This document shows positions 16,616-25,370 of a DNA stretch of 64,000 nucleotides, piece by piece. This DNA is from Roseobacter sinensis. GTDB lineage: Bacteria > Pseudomonadota > Alphaproteobacteria > Rhodobacterales > Rhodobacteraceae. The notes under the pieces were generated by a model. The model made no database searches, was not told the origin of the DNA, and saw nothing but the letters and a program-made list of their open reading frames with translations. Position numbers and translations under genes: made by a program. The DNA lies in contig NZ_JALIEB010000009.1 in NCBI RefSeq assembly GCF_025755255.1, positions 124,001 to 188,000 on the forward strand, read 5' to 3'. Positions within the stretch are counted from its first letter, which is position 1. Each line of letters opens with the position of its first letter.

Positions 16616-17376
16616 CACGCCAGCAGAACTACGAAGGCACCCAGGGTGCAGACCTCGCTGATCTGCTGCGCTGCGCCCAGAACATCGCCGGTCTGACCGC
16701 CGATCTTGCGCCGGGCGAGCATCCCGACCACAGCGGTGCCGGCCAGCATCGCGAGCAGGCCACCGATGGCGGCGCCCCCCACGCACAGACCACCGATCAG
16801 CAGGGCAATCCCGAGGCCAAGGACCGCTGTGGGCGCATCCGGCCGACCGACGCTTTTGGATAGCCCATCGTCTCTTGAATGCGGCAGGGCTGCCATAACG
16901 CAGGCCATCCCGGCGCGTGAAAGCGCAGCCACCGCGATCACCTGCAACAGCCCAAGCGGCAACAGCGCGGCATAGGCGCTCCACCGCAGACCGGTGATCA
17001 GGATCAGCGCGAGAACACCGAAGCTGCCGATGTGGCTGTCGCGCATGATGTCCAGCCGCCGCGCATGATCGACCCCGCCCCAGAACCCGTCAGCCGTGTC
17101 GCCGAGGCCGTCCTCGTGCATCGCGCCGGTCAGCAGCATCAGCGCTGCGAGCAGCACGCCGGCTGCGAAGACGGCCGGCAGACCGAGCGCGAGGCTCAGG
17201 CCCGCTGCACAGGCGGCGAGCGCGCCCAAAACCGCGCCGACGATAGGGTAGGTCCAACAGGCGTTTGGCGCACGCGCGAAGGCTGCTTCGGGCAGCTGCG
17301 GCAGAGGAATCCGGCTCAACAGCGTGGCGGCCACGAGCAGGTCGGTGAACCAGGACGGGAAACTGTCGGTTTTCAT
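16615..17376 (-). CDS. cobS: Adenosylcobinamide-GDP ribazoletransferase
   Basis: A 253-residue integral membrane enzyme joining adenosylcobinamide-GDP and alpha-ribazole(-phosphate) in the last steps of cobalamin assembly. The conserved HEDGLGDTADGFWGG motif and the downstream DSHIGSFG segment are intact, with about six hydrophobic helices around them and the C-terminal RRKIGGQTGDVLGAAQQ motif. It is divergent from cobT, which makes the ribazole phosphate it uses, with 81 bases between the starts. No cobalamin riboswitch could be recognised in that gap. Confidence 0.94.
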   Translation of the reverse strand: MKTDSFPSWFTDLLVAATLLSRIPLPQLPEAAFARAPNACWTYPIVGAVLGALAACAAGLSLALGLPAVFAAGVLLAALMLLTGAMHEDGLGDTADGFWGGVDHARRLDIMRDSHIGSFGVLALILITGLRWSAYAALLPLGLLQVIAVAALSRAGMACVMAALPHSRDDGLSKSVGRPDAPTAVLGLGIALLIGGLCVGGAAIGGLLAMLAGTAVVGMLARRKIGGQTGDVLGAAQQISEVCTLGAFVVLLA

Positions 17377-17457
17377 CGCGCGGTCGGTCGTTCCTGACTT
17401 GTAGGTGCCCGTCCATTGGGTAATCAGGTGCGGGCAAGGTTACAACCGGGGGCACCG

Positions 17458-18471
17458 ATGACAGCAGCTTTTTCCGATATGGCCGGGTTTCGGGCAGCCC
17501 TTGCCGCGCAGCCGGAGGCGGATGACGTGGCCCTCGCGGCAGCCCGTGCACGGAACGGTCAGCTGACCAAGCCGCCGGGCGCGCTGGGGCGGCTTGAGGA
17601 GCTCGCGATCTGGTATGCCGGCTGGCGCGGCACCGAGCGGCCCGCTGTCACGCACCCGCAGATCATCGTCTTTGCCGGCAATCACGGTGTCGCAGCCCAG
17701 GGTGTCTCGGCGTTTCCGGCGGAGGTGACCGCGCAGATGGTTCTGAACTTCCAGCACGGCGGTGCAGCGATCAACCAGCTGGCGAAGACCTTCGGCGCGA
17801 CGCTCGATGTGCATGCGCTGTCCCTTGACCATCCGACGGCGGATTTCACCACGGCACCCGCGATGACCGAGGCAGAGCTTGTCGCGGCGCTCTCCACCGG
17901 CTGGGCGGCCGTCGATCCGGAGGCGGATGTGCTGGTGGTGGGTGAGATGGGGATCGGCAACACGACCTCCGCCGCGGCTCTGGCGGCAGCCCTGGTGGGC
18001 GGTGACGCAGCGGAGTGGACCGGGCGCGGCACCGGCGTCGACGATGCGGGCCTTGAGATCAAGACGCGGGTGGTGCGCGACGGCGTCGCCCTGCATGCGC
18101 AAAAGGGCGATGGGCTTGAGATGCTGCGCCGCCTCGGCGGGCGCGAGCTGGCAGCCATGGCAGGAGCGATTGCGCGGGCGCGCAGCCTGCGCTTGCCCGT
18201 ACTGCTCGATGGGTTCATCTGCACCGCGGCGGCACTCACGCTGGAGAAGACGCAGGCGGGCGCGCTCGATCACTGCGCAGCCAGCCACGTCAGCGCCGAG
18301 CACGCCCACGCCCCGATGCTCGCGGCGCTTGGCAAGACCCCCCTCATGTCACTCGACCTGCGGCTTGGCGAAGGGTCGGGGGCAGCTCTGGCCATCGGCG
18401 TGCTGAAAGGGGCAGTGGCCTGCCTGAGCGGCATGGCCACTTTTGCGGAGGCGGGCGTCTCCGACGCCTGA
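17458..18471 (+). CDS. cobT: Nicotinate-nucleotide-dimethylbenzimidazole phosphoribosyltransferase
   Basis: A 337-residue enzyme that transfers phosphoribose to 5,6-dimethylbenzimidazole to form alpha-ribazole phosphate, the lower ligand of cobalamin. Conserved motifs are [59 protein letters not shown] and [12 protein letters not shown] near the C-terminus, where the glutamate in GEGSG is the family's catalytic base. The ATG has GGGGGC upstream. It is divergent from cobS and its stop abuts the stop of the convergent antiporter gene. Confidence 0.94.
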   Translation: MTAAFSDMAGFRAALAAQPEADDVALAAARARNGQLTKPPGALGRLEELAIWYAGWRGTERPAVTHPQIIVFAGNHGVAAQGVSAFPAEVTAQMVLNFQHGGAAINQLAKTFGATLDVHALSLDHPTADFTTAPAMTEAELVAALSTGWAAVDPEADVLVVGEMGIGNTTSAAALAAALVGGDAAEWTGRGTGVDDAGLEIKTRVVRDGVALHAQKGDGLEMLRRLGGRELAAMAGAIARARSLRLPVLLDGFICTAAALTLEKTQAGALDHCAASHVSAEHAHAPMLAALGKTPLMSLDLRLGEGSGAALAIGVLKGAVACLSGMATFAEAGVSDA

Positions 18472-18478
18472 TCAGGCG
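18465..18478. other. 14-bp palindrome spanning two abutting stop codons
   Basis: CGCCTGA-TCAGGCG is a perfect palindrome whose centre is the junction of the cobT TGA and the antiporter TGA (TCA on the plus strand). With no loop it is a poor terminator; it may simply reflect compaction of two convergent genes. Confidence 0.6.
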
Positions 18479-20346
18479 CGCTTTTCTTCCGACTCCCGGC
18501 TGAGAATGGCCGTTTCCAGCTCTTTCTGCAGCTCTTTGGCGCGAGCGAGGTAGGCCGGGTTCTGGCTTGCGGGGACTTCCGGGTCCCAGAGCTGCGCCAG
18601 CTCTTGCACCGAGTAGCGGTCGTGGTGGTAGAAGATCCGCTCGGCCTCCGCGGCCTCGAACTCGCTCAGCCCGATGTTTTCGAGCACGTAGCGCCCGGCG
18701 CGCAGCGAACTGTCGAACATCTCGCGCACGATATCATCAGCCCCGGCCTGATAGAGGCGGTAGACATGCGTGCGGTCGCGCGCCCGCGCCACGATGTGCA
18801 GATCGGGGCGCAGCTTGCGGGCATAGGTGACGAGTTTGATCGCGGCCTCCGGATCGTCCAGCGCAACCACCAGCACGCGCGCGTTTTGCAGCCCGGCGGC
18901 GCGCAAGATGTCGGGCCGCGTCGGATCGCCCAGGAAGCCCTTGAAGCCAAACCGCCGCATCACCGCGATGGTTTCCATGTCATGGTCCAGCACGACGGTA
19001 TCGAAACCGCTCGCCTGAACCAGCCGGTTCACGATCTGCCCGAAGCGGCCAATGCCCGCGATGATCACCGGCCCTTCGATGTCGATCTCGTCATCTGGGT
19101 GCTGTTCCTTGGTCTCGGGCGCGCGTTTGGAGAGGTAGTCATAGATGATGAACAGCAGTGGCGTGATCAGCATCGAGATGGAGATGACCAGCAGCAGGGT
19201 TTCGGCGACGCCGCGCGGGATGACGCCTTGGACCACCGAGAAGGAGACCAGCACAAAGCCGAATTCCCCGGCCTGCGCCAAGGCGAGTGTAAAGAGCCAG
19301 TGATCCTTGCCTTTCAGCTTGAACGCGCGCCCCAGGCCATAGAGGATCACCCCTTTCAGCACGATCACCAGCAGGGCCATGCCGATGATGTTCAGCACAT
19401 TGTCGAAGAGCAGGGTGAAGTTGATGCCTGCGCCGACGGTGATGAAGAAGAGGCCCAGCAGCAGCCCCTTGAACGGCTCGAGGTCGGTTTCCAGCTCGTG
19501 GCGGAACTCGGAGCTGGCAAGCACCACACCCGCAAGGAAGGCACCAAGCGCAGGCGAGAGGCCCACAAGGGTCATCAGGAATGAAATGCCGACGACAATG
19601 AGCAGGGCGAGCGCGGTATACATCTCGCGCAACCGCGCGGAGTGGATGTAGCGAAAGACCGGGCGCGTGAGGAAGACGCCGGCAAGGATCACCGCGGCGA
19701 TGGCCGCAATCGTGACCAGCGTGACGCCCCAGCCGGGCAAGCCTTCGACCAGCGAGAGGCTGTGATGTGCCTTGTCGTGGGTGTCTGCGCCGGCGCGCTG
19801 GATCGAGCCGTCTCCTGCGATCTGGGCCGGAACGGTCGCGACCAGCAGCGGCAGGAAGGCGAGGATCGGGATCACCGCGATGTCCTGGGTCAGCAGCACC
19901 GAGAAGACCGAGCGCCCTCCGCTCGTCTGCATCAGCCCTTTCTCCGAGAGGGTTTGCAGCACAATCGCCGTCGAGCTGAGCGACAGCGCAAGTCCGATGG
20001 CAAGGGCCACGCCCCAGGGCTGATTGTAGGCCATGGCGATGGCCATCAGCGCCAATGCGCTCAGAACGATCTGAAGCCCGCCAAGGCCAACGAGCCTGTG
20101 CCGCATGTCCCAGAGAGCCCGCGGTTCCAGCTCCAGCCCGATCAGGAACAGCATCATCACGACGCCGAACTCGGCAAAGTGCTGCAGGTCCTCGGTTTCC
20201 GAGCCAACCAGCCCGAGCAGCGGGCCAATGATGATGCCCGCCGCGAGATAGCCCAAAACCGAGCCGAGCCCCAGCCGCGAGGCAAAGGGCACGGCGATCA
20301 CCGCGGCCGCGAGATAGATCGAGGCCTGAAACAGGAAGCTATCCAT
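18472..20346 (-). CDS. Kef-type K+/H+ antiporter (CPA2 family)
   Basis: A 624-residue monovalent cation:proton antiporter. About twelve hydrophobic helices occupy residues 1-395, with family motifs GYLAAGIIIGPLLG, FLIGLELEPRALWDMR, SLSSTAIVLQTL and LLTQDIAVIPILA. A RCK/TrkA-N domain begins at GPVIIAGIGRFGQIVNRL (about residue 420), where the GxGxxG motif would bind a nucleotide, and VVLDHD supplies an acidic residue at the end of strand 2. Kef systems export K+ and are gated by glutathione adducts; whether that gating applies here is unknown. It lies 24 bases downstream of the Lrp gene in the same direction. Confidence 0.9.
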   Translation of the reverse strand: MDSFLFQASIYLAAAVIAVPFASRLGLGSVLGYLAAGIIIGPLLGLVGSETEDLQHFAEFGVVMMLFLIGLELEPRALWDMRHRLVGLGGLQIVLSALALMAIAMAYNQPWGVALAIGLALSLSSTAIVLQTLSEKGLMQTSGGRSVFSVLLTQDIAVIPILAFLPLLVATVPAQIAGDGSIQRAGADTHDKAHHSLSLVEGLPGWGVTLVTIAAIAAVILAGVFLTRPVFRYIHSARLREMYTALALLIVVGISFLMTLVGLSPALGAFLAGVVLASSEFRHELETDLEPFKGLLLGLFFITVGAGINFTLLFDNVLNIIGMALLVIVLKGVILYGLGRAFKLKGKDHWLFTLALAQAGEFGFVLVSFSVVQGVIPRGVAETLLLVISISMLITPLLFIIYDYLSKRAPETKEQHPDDEIDIEGPVIIAGIGRFGQIVNRLVQASGFDTVVLDHDMETIAVMRRFGFKGFLGDPTRPDILRAAGLQNARVLVVALDDPEAAIKLVTYARKLRPDLHIVARARDRTHVYRLYQAGADDIVREMFDSSLRAGRYVLENIGLSEFEAAEAERIFYHHDRYSVQELAQLWDPEVPASQNPAYLARAKELQKELETAILSRESEEKRA

Positions 20347-20370
20347 GGCGATCGGGTCTCCTAGGCGAGG

Positions 20371-20826
20371 TCATGTGGGCAGTGGCCCGTCGGATTTCAG
20401 CTGATCCATGACGATCTGGCTCTGGACGCGGGCCACCGCCGGGTGCGGAAGCAGTATCTCGTGGATCAGAACGTTGAGTGCGGGTAGATCGGCGCAGTAC
20501 ACCCTCAACAGATAGTCCGCATCGCCGGTCATTGTCCATGCGCTGGTGATCTCGGGCCGTGTGTTCACCAGCCGCGCGAAGCTCTTGGAATGCTCCGGCC
20601 CGTGCGTGCTGAGGTGAACCTGCACGAACCCCTGAACCTGCAGCCCCAGGCGGACAGGGTCGAGCCGTGCTACATAGGACCGAATATAGCCCGCGCTCTC
20701 CAACCGCTGCCGGCGGCGCCCGGCCTGGCTGGGCGAGAGATTGAGAAGCTCGCCCAACTGTTGCGCGGTCAGATGCGCATCGCGTTGCAGGGCTTGCAGC
20801 AGGCGGGTGTCGGTCTCGTCCAGCAC
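20371..20826 (-). CDS. Lrp/AsnC-family transcription regulator
   Basis: A 151-residue regulator with an N-terminal winged helix-turn-helix (LDETDTRLLQALQRDAHLTAQQLGELLNLSPSQAGRRRQRLESAGYI) and a C-terminal RAM ligand-binding domain (VQGFVQVHLSTHGPEHSKSFARLVNTRPEITSAWTMTGDADYLLRVYCADLPALNVLIHEILLPHPAVARVQSQIVMDQLK). Such regulators sense amino acids. It is divergent from hpd, so control of tyrosine/phenylalanine breakdown is a reasonable guess. The intergenic region holds repeats suitable for Lrp binding. Confidence 0.9.
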   Translation of the reverse strand: MLDETDTRLLQALQRDAHLTAQQLGELLNLSPSQAGRRRQRLESAGYIRSYVARLDPVRLGLQVQGFVQVHLSTHGPEHSKSFARLVNTRPEITSAWTMTGDADYLLRVYCADLPALNVLIHEILLPHPAVARVQSQIVMDQLKSDGPLPT

Positions 20827-20868
20827 GATGCGTCCTTTTTGATCTGAATGTGCATATCTTGCGGTGTT

Positions 20869-20938
20869 CGCGCATCAGACGCCATGATGGAGACCCCATT
20901 TGCGCGGAATTAACGCGCATCATGCCATAATTTAGGCA
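20869..20938. promoter_or_regulatory. Candidate Lrp operator region between lrp and hpd
   Basis: CGCGCATCA occurs twice as a direct repeat (20869-20877 and 20914-20922), 45 bases apart. The second copy overlaps a dyad TGCGCG (20901-20906), 7-base AT-rich gap, CGCGCA (20914-20919). A further TGCC (20923-20926) and GGCA (20935-20938) dyad flanks an AT-rich core. The placement between divergent genes fits autoregulation plus control of hpd; this is inferred from repeats only. Confidence 0.4.
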
Positions 20939-20984
20939 AAAGCACCCCGACAGACGCGACTCACTCAGCATATTGGAGGCCAAA

Positions 20985-22079
20985 ATGGGTCCTTTCCCGC
21001 ATGACGCACCGAAGTCGACCATCACGCCAGAGAACCCGGCCGGGACGGACGGGTTCGAATTTGTGGAGTTTGCCCACCCCGAGCCAGAGGAGCTGCGCGT
21101 GCTTTTCGCGCGTATGGGCTATGCCCATGTGGCCAATCACAAGACCAAGATGATCGAGCTGTGGCAGCAGGGCGACATCACCTACATCCTGAATGCAGAG
21201 CCCGACAGTTTCGGGGCGCGGTTCGTCGAGGCACATGGCCCCTGTGCCCCCGCGATGGGGTGGCGTGTGGTCGATGCGCGGCACGCCTTCGATCAGGCGG
21301 TGGCCAAGGGGGCAGAGCCCTACGAAGGCGCGGACAAGGTGCTGGATGTGCCTGCGATCATCGGCATCGGCGGGTCGCTGCTCTACTTCGTGGATCAGTA
21401 CTACGACACCAGCCCCTACAACGAGGAATACGACTGGATCGCGCAGTCCAAGCCTGACGGTGTGGGGTTCTATTACCTCGATCACCTGACGCACAACGTG
21501 CACAAGGGGAATATGGACACCTGGTTCAAGTTCTACGGGGATCTCTTCAATTTCCGCGAGGTCCGGTTCTTCGACATCGAGGGGAAGTACACCGGGCTGT
21601 TGAGCCGGGCGCTGACCTCGCCATGCGGGCGGATCCGGATCCCGATCAACGAGGACCGGGGCGAGACGGGCCAGATCGTGTCGTATCTGAAGAAATACAA
21701 GGGAGAGGGCATCCAGCACATCGCAGTCGGCGCGCGCAATATCTACGACAGCACCGACGAGATCGCCGCGCGCGGGCTGACCTTCATGCCTGGACCGCCC
21801 GATACCTACTACGCACTCAGCCACGAACGGGTCGTGGGCCATGACGAGCCCACTGACCGCATGAAGACACACGGCATCCTCATTGACGGCGAAGGCGTCG
21901 TCGATGGCGGTGAGACCAAGATCCTGCTTCAGATCTTCTCCAAGACGGTGATCGGTCCGATCTTCTTCGAGTTCATCCAGCGCAAGGGCGATGACGGTTT
22001 CGGGGAGGGCAACTTCAAGGCGCTGTTCGAGAGCATCGAGCAGGAGCAGATCAACAGCGGAGAACTAAAGGCGGGGTAG
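20985..22079 (+). CDS. hpd: 4-hydroxyphenylpyruvate dioxygenase
   Basis: A 364-residue non-haem Fe(II) dioxygenase converting 4-hydroxyphenylpyruvate to homogentisate in tyrosine catabolism. It has two VOC-fold halves; the metal site uses two histidines and a glutamate, seen as FYYLDHLTHNVHKG (first His), GEGIQHIAVGARNIYD (second His) and GPIFFEFIQRKGDDGFGEGNFKALFESIE (Glu in FFEFIQRKG). The C-terminal GFGEGNFKALFESIE signature is diagnostic of HPPD. The ATG has GGAGG at 6-base spacing; an in-frame TTG four codons upstream is less likely. The downstream homogentisate genes are not nearby. Confidence 0.95.
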   Translation: MGPFPHDAPKSTITPENPAGTDGFEFVEFAHPEPEELRVLFARMGYAHVANHKTKMIELWQQGDITYILNAEPDSFGARFVEAHGPCAPAMGWRVVDARHAFDQAVAKGAEPYEGADKVLDVPAIIGIGGSLLYFVDQYYDTSPYNEEYDWIAQSKPDGVGFYYLDHLTHNVHKGNMDTWFKFYGDLFNFREVRFFDIEGKYTGLLSRALTSPCGRIRIPINEDRGETGQIVSYLKKYKGEGIQHIAVGARNIYDSTDEIAARGLTFMPGPPDTYYALSHERVVGHDEPTDRMKTHGILIDGEGVVDGGETKILLQIFSKTVIGPIFFEFIQRKGDDGFGEGNFKALFESIEQEQINSGELKAG

Positions 22080-22133
22080 GGGCGGCCTGAAAGCCCGCCC
22101 AACCTGCCGGTACGACGGTGGCCGCCGAGAGAT

Positions 22134-24461
22134 CTACCCTCTTGGCATCTTCAGAACGATGTTGCGGCCGCGCTTCTCGTAGCGCAGCTCGCCCTCGCCA
22201 ATGGCCGAGACGCGGCCACCGTCGATCCGGTCGCCGACCTGCACCTTCTTGTAGCGCCCGTTTGAGAGGCGCACCAAGGCCCGCCGGGACGAGGGCGTGC
22301 CGTAGACGCCGATCAGGTTGACCTTGCGCAGGTTGATCGCGTTGCGCAGCGTGGCCTCGCGGGCCACGGACGCGCTGGAGGGGATCTGCGGGGCCACAGC
22401 CGCGCGGGGCGCGGGGGCCGCGATGCTTGCGGTGCCGACCGCTGCGGCCGAGGCTGCGGTTTGCTGCGCGCGCGCCACGATCTGGCTGAAGTTGCTGGGC
22501 CGTGCATCCGGGCGCAGCGAGGCGGCAAGCGCCAGGCGGCTGTTGCTGGCCTCGATGGTCTCCGGCTCTGCGTCATCCAGCGGCACGAGGCTGGCTCCGG
22601 CGGCGGGCGCGCCGCTTGCGGGGGGCACCGGGCGGACGGGCGGGCGCAACTCGGCCAGCTCGTCACGGGTCAGCCCGTCCAGAACCGCGCGCTCGGTGTT
22701 CTCGACCAGATCGGCCGGGCGCGCGCGCGGGCGGAAGGCGGCCAGCTCCGTTTGAACCGGGCTCAATTCAACCCTCTCGCCACTGCTGCGGCTCGGGAAG
22801 GCGGCAGGGCGCGCGGGGGGCGCGCCCGCAAAGATGCGGATGCCATCCGGGTTCACCGTGCCGTCGGCACTGGCCACCACGAGGCCGCGGCTGTCCAGAG
22901 CGAAGGTCGTACCGGCGGCGGCGGGCGAGACCGGCGCATCAAAGAGGGTATCCCGGTCGAAGGTGGCCACATCTGGCAGCGCAACCGCGTCGAAGGCGGG
23001 CTCGATCGGGTCGATACTGGTGACATAGAGATCCTCGATATCGACGAGGGGCGGCGGTGACGGCACGGTCGGCGCCAGCGGCCAGATGCCGGTGACCGCG
23101 TAGTTGGCGCGCAGCTCGTCCAGATTGGGCGCAGGTGCTGCCGCCTCGTCCGCCGCCAGCGGTGTGCGCAGTGCGTCCAGAACCGCCGCATCCTCATCGC
23201 TCAACCCCGGCTGCAGCGATGCCAGCTCCGGTTGTCGCTGTGCTGGTGTGCTGGCGGTTGGATCAATCGGCGGCGCCACTTCGATGGCCGTGGGTTCTGG
23301 CACATCTGGGGCGGACCCTCCGGTCCACCCAGCGACCGTGTCCCGCAGGCTTCCCGCAGACCATGTGCCGATCGCGACAAGTGCAAGCACCAGGACCCCC
23401 GTCAGGGCCAGCGGCACCCGCCAGGCTGTGGCCGGGTGCGGGCGTTCCGCGTTGCGCGCGCCGAAAACGGTCATGCGTTCGGCTTCGCTGCTGACTTTGG
23501 TGGTCACCGGCGGCGCTGCGGGCACGGGCGGGCGGGCGGCGCGCGGCTTGGCCGGTGCACGCGGTTTGGGAACGAAAGGCTCCGCCGGTTCGGCAAAGCC
23601 GCCGACGGTCGCTGCTTGCTCGGCGCCCGTGTCATAGACAGGGGGTGCTGAGGTGCGGCGGCTCGCGAACGAAGGCTTGACGATATCGACATCGCGCGGC
23701 GGCAGCGAGGGGTCGGTCACGCCCGCCGGCGTCGCCTCCTCCGAGCGCAAACTGGCGAGCGCATCGCTCAGGACATCCTCGGCCTCGACGGTGCCGCGGG
23801 CGGATCTGAACGCCGGGAGTTCGGGTTCCACTGGGTCCGGCGAGGCGGTCTCCGGGACATCGACCACCGGGATGTCCGTGGTCACATCGGCCACCGGCTC
23901 GGCGGCCTCTTCGATGTCGTCGAGGATGACGATGGCGGCCGCATCCGGGTCGACCGTCTGCCCGGGCTCCAGCACGGCGCGGGCTGCCTGGGCCGGCCCG
24001 AAATACGGCTCGGCCGCAAACGGGTTGTCGTCTGGGCAGGCGACGAAGCTCACCGGGTGAAAGCGGTGCGTGGTTGCGAAGTGTTCCGCCTCCCGCAAGG
24101 TTTCTAGCGCGACCGCGGCGACCTGCGTGGTCTCGCCGACCTGCACCACGTCATAGGCGAGATCGTCGACCGGGTAGGGGGTCGCTTTGCTCAGCGCCTG
24201 ACGTGCGGCATCGCGGGCTTCAGACAGATCCAGCCCCGGCGTCTCCACTGTCAGGTAGCGGATCTGCTCGTTCGGGATGACCACCTTGCAGCGCAGGCCA
24301 TCGGGTGCAAGTGCCGTTCCCGTCCGGCGCAGGGCGGCCAGCTCCGTCGTCAGATCCTGCGCCTGTGGCGAAACCTCGCCGACGATACGCCAGCCGCCGG
24401 TGACGCGATGCAAAAGGCGAATACTCTCGGCAGACAGAGACAGCGCGAAGTTTGGTTTCAT
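22134..24461 (-). CDS. GspL/PilM-like plus GspC/PilP-like fusion, uncharacterised
   Basis: A 775-residue inner-membrane protein not assignable to a named family. Residues 1-145 resemble the cytoplasmic actin-like domain of GspL/PilM: CKVVIPNEQIRYLTVETPGLDLSEARDAARQALSKATPYPVDDLAYDV is like the stretch of GspL that reads through P-x-L-E...RTPY. A long acidic, Pro-rich linker covers about 165-345. A single transmembrane helix lies at 349-368 (VPLALTGVLVLALVAIGTW). Low-complexity periplasmic sequence follows. The last 60 residues (NLIGVYGTPSSRRALVRLSNGRYKKVQVGDRIDGGRVSAIGEGELRYEKRGRNIVLKMP) look like the homology region of GspC/PilP. No other secretion or pilus gene is in the window. Both assignments rest on pattern similarity. 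Confidence 0.6.
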   Translation of the reverse strand: MKPNFALSLSAESIRLLHRVTGGWRIVGEVSPQAQDLTTELAALRRTGTALAPDGLRCKVVIPNEQIRYLTVETPGLDLSEARDAARQALSKATPYPVDDLAYDVVQVGETTQVAAVALETLREAEHFATTHRFHPVSFVACPDDNPFAAEPYFGPAQAARAVLEPGQTVDPDAAAIVILDDIEEAAEPVADVTTDIPVVDVPETASPDPVEPELPAFRSARGTVEAEDVLSDALASLRSEEATPAGVTDPSLPPRDVDIVKPSFASRRTSAPPVYDTGAEQAATVGGFAEPAEPFVPKPRAPAKPRAARPPVPAAPPVTTKVSSEAERMTVFGARNAERPHPATAWRVPLALTGVLVLALVAIGTWSAGSLRDTVAGWTGGSAPDVPEPTAIEVAPPIDPTASTPAQRQPELASLQPGLSDEDAAVLDALRTPLAADEAAAPAPNLDELRANYAVTGIWPLAPTVPSPPPLVDIEDLYVTSIDPIEPAFDAVALPDVATFDRDTLFDAPVSPAAAGTTFALDSRGLVVASADGTVNPDGIRIFAGAPPARPAAFPSRSSGERVELSPVQTELAAFRPRARPADLVENTERAVLDGLTRDELAELRPPVRPVPPASGAPAAGASLVPLDDAEPETIEASNSRLALAASLRPDARPSNFSQIVARAQQTAASAAAVGTASIAAPAPRAAVAPQIPSSASVAREATLRNAINLRKVNLIGVYGTPSSRRALVRLSNGRYKKVQVGDRIDGGRVSAIGEGELRYEKRGRNIVLKMPRG

Positions 24462-24619
24462 GTCGTGCGTTTACCAGTCATGAGGGACCTTGCACAGATC
24501 GTTGCTAAGCGCGAGAAGCATACAGCAGGTCTTTGCCGAGGAAAAGTGAACGGGCCGTTAACCGTGTGCTGCAACCTGGACCCGCTGTATCAGATGCCAA
24601 TGCAATCAGGAGGATAACG

Positions 24620-25303
24620 ATGAGATATGTTTTGACGGCGCTGCTGATGGTGATCTTCACCAGCGGGGTCGCCCTGGCGGAGGACGAGCGCGTCATCACG
24701 GTGACCGGCATCGGGTCCGTGGAGACGGTGCCCGATATGGCGACGCTGCGCCTCGGCGTGACGCATGAGGCCAAGCGGGCGACGGATGCCATAGCGGCCA
24801 CGACAGAGGGTGTCGCCGCGGTTCTCAGCCGTCTCGAAGAGGCGGGCATCGAGGCGCGCGACATGCAGACCGATCAGCTGTCGCTGCAGCCGGTCTGGTC
24901 GGACTACGACGCCAATACGCGCCGTATCACCGGCTTCGTGGCCAGCAATATTCTGATCGTGCGCGTGCGCGATCTCGACGGTCTGGGCCAGGTGCTCGAT
25001 CTGGTGATCAGTGATGGCGCGAATTCCTTCAACGGGCTTTCCTTCGGTCTGCAAGAGCCGAAACCCGCGCAGGATGCCGCCCGCACGGCCGCGGTGGCCG
25101 ATGCGGTCGATCGCGCCGAGCAGCTTGCCGCTGCCGCCGGTGTGACACTTGGGCCGATCCAGAGCATCAGCGAACAGGGGGGTGTCGCCCGGCCGCAGAT
25201 GATGGAAATGGCGCTGTCCCGTGCGGCGGCGGATGTGCCGATCGCGCAGGGCGAAGTCTCGACCTCCGCTCAGGTGAACATCGTCTTTGCCATTGCCGAG
25301 TAA
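24620..25303 (+). CDS. Periplasmic SIMPL-domain (DUF541) protein
   Basis: A 227-residue exported protein with signal peptide MRYVLTALLMVIFTSGVALAED and a SIMPL domain (ERVITVTGIGSVETVPDMATLRLGVTHEAKRATDAIAATTEGVAAVLSRLEEAGIEARDMQTDQLSLQPVW). The domain's role in bacteria is poorly defined; E. coli YggE is linked to oxidative stress. A perfect AGGAGG precedes the ATG at 24620, which settles the start although the frame is open further upstream. It is divergent from the GspL/GspC-like gene and ends in a terminator facing metY. Confidence 0.87.
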   Translation: MRYVLTALLMVIFTSGVALAEDERVITVTGIGSVETVPDMATLRLGVTHEAKRATDAIAATTEGVAAVLSRLEEAGIEARDMQTDQLSLQPVWSDYDANTRRITGFVASNILIVRVRDLDGLGQVLDLVISDGANSFNGLSFGLQEPKPAQDAARTAAVADAVDRAEQLAAAAGVTLGPIQSISEQGGVARPQMMEMALSRAAADVPIAQGEVSTSAQVNIVFAIAE

Positions 25304-25322
25304 CACCGGCGCGCTGACGTAA

Positions 25323-25345
25323 AAGGGCGCCCGTGCGGCGCCCTT
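25323..25345. terminator. Bidirectional hairpin between SIMPL gene and metY
   Basis: Nine-bp perfect arms AAGGGCGCC (25323-25331) and GGCGCCCTT (25337-25345), 5-base loop. The A/T ends of the stem give a short U-tract in either direction, so it can serve both convergent genes. Confidence 0.75.
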
Positions 25346-25370
25346 CCTTGTTTGGGACGTTCCGGGGCGC

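Noticed and set aside
17377-17457. Cobalamin riboswitch between cobS and cobT
   Set aside because: The 81-base gap is too short and lacks the B12 box.
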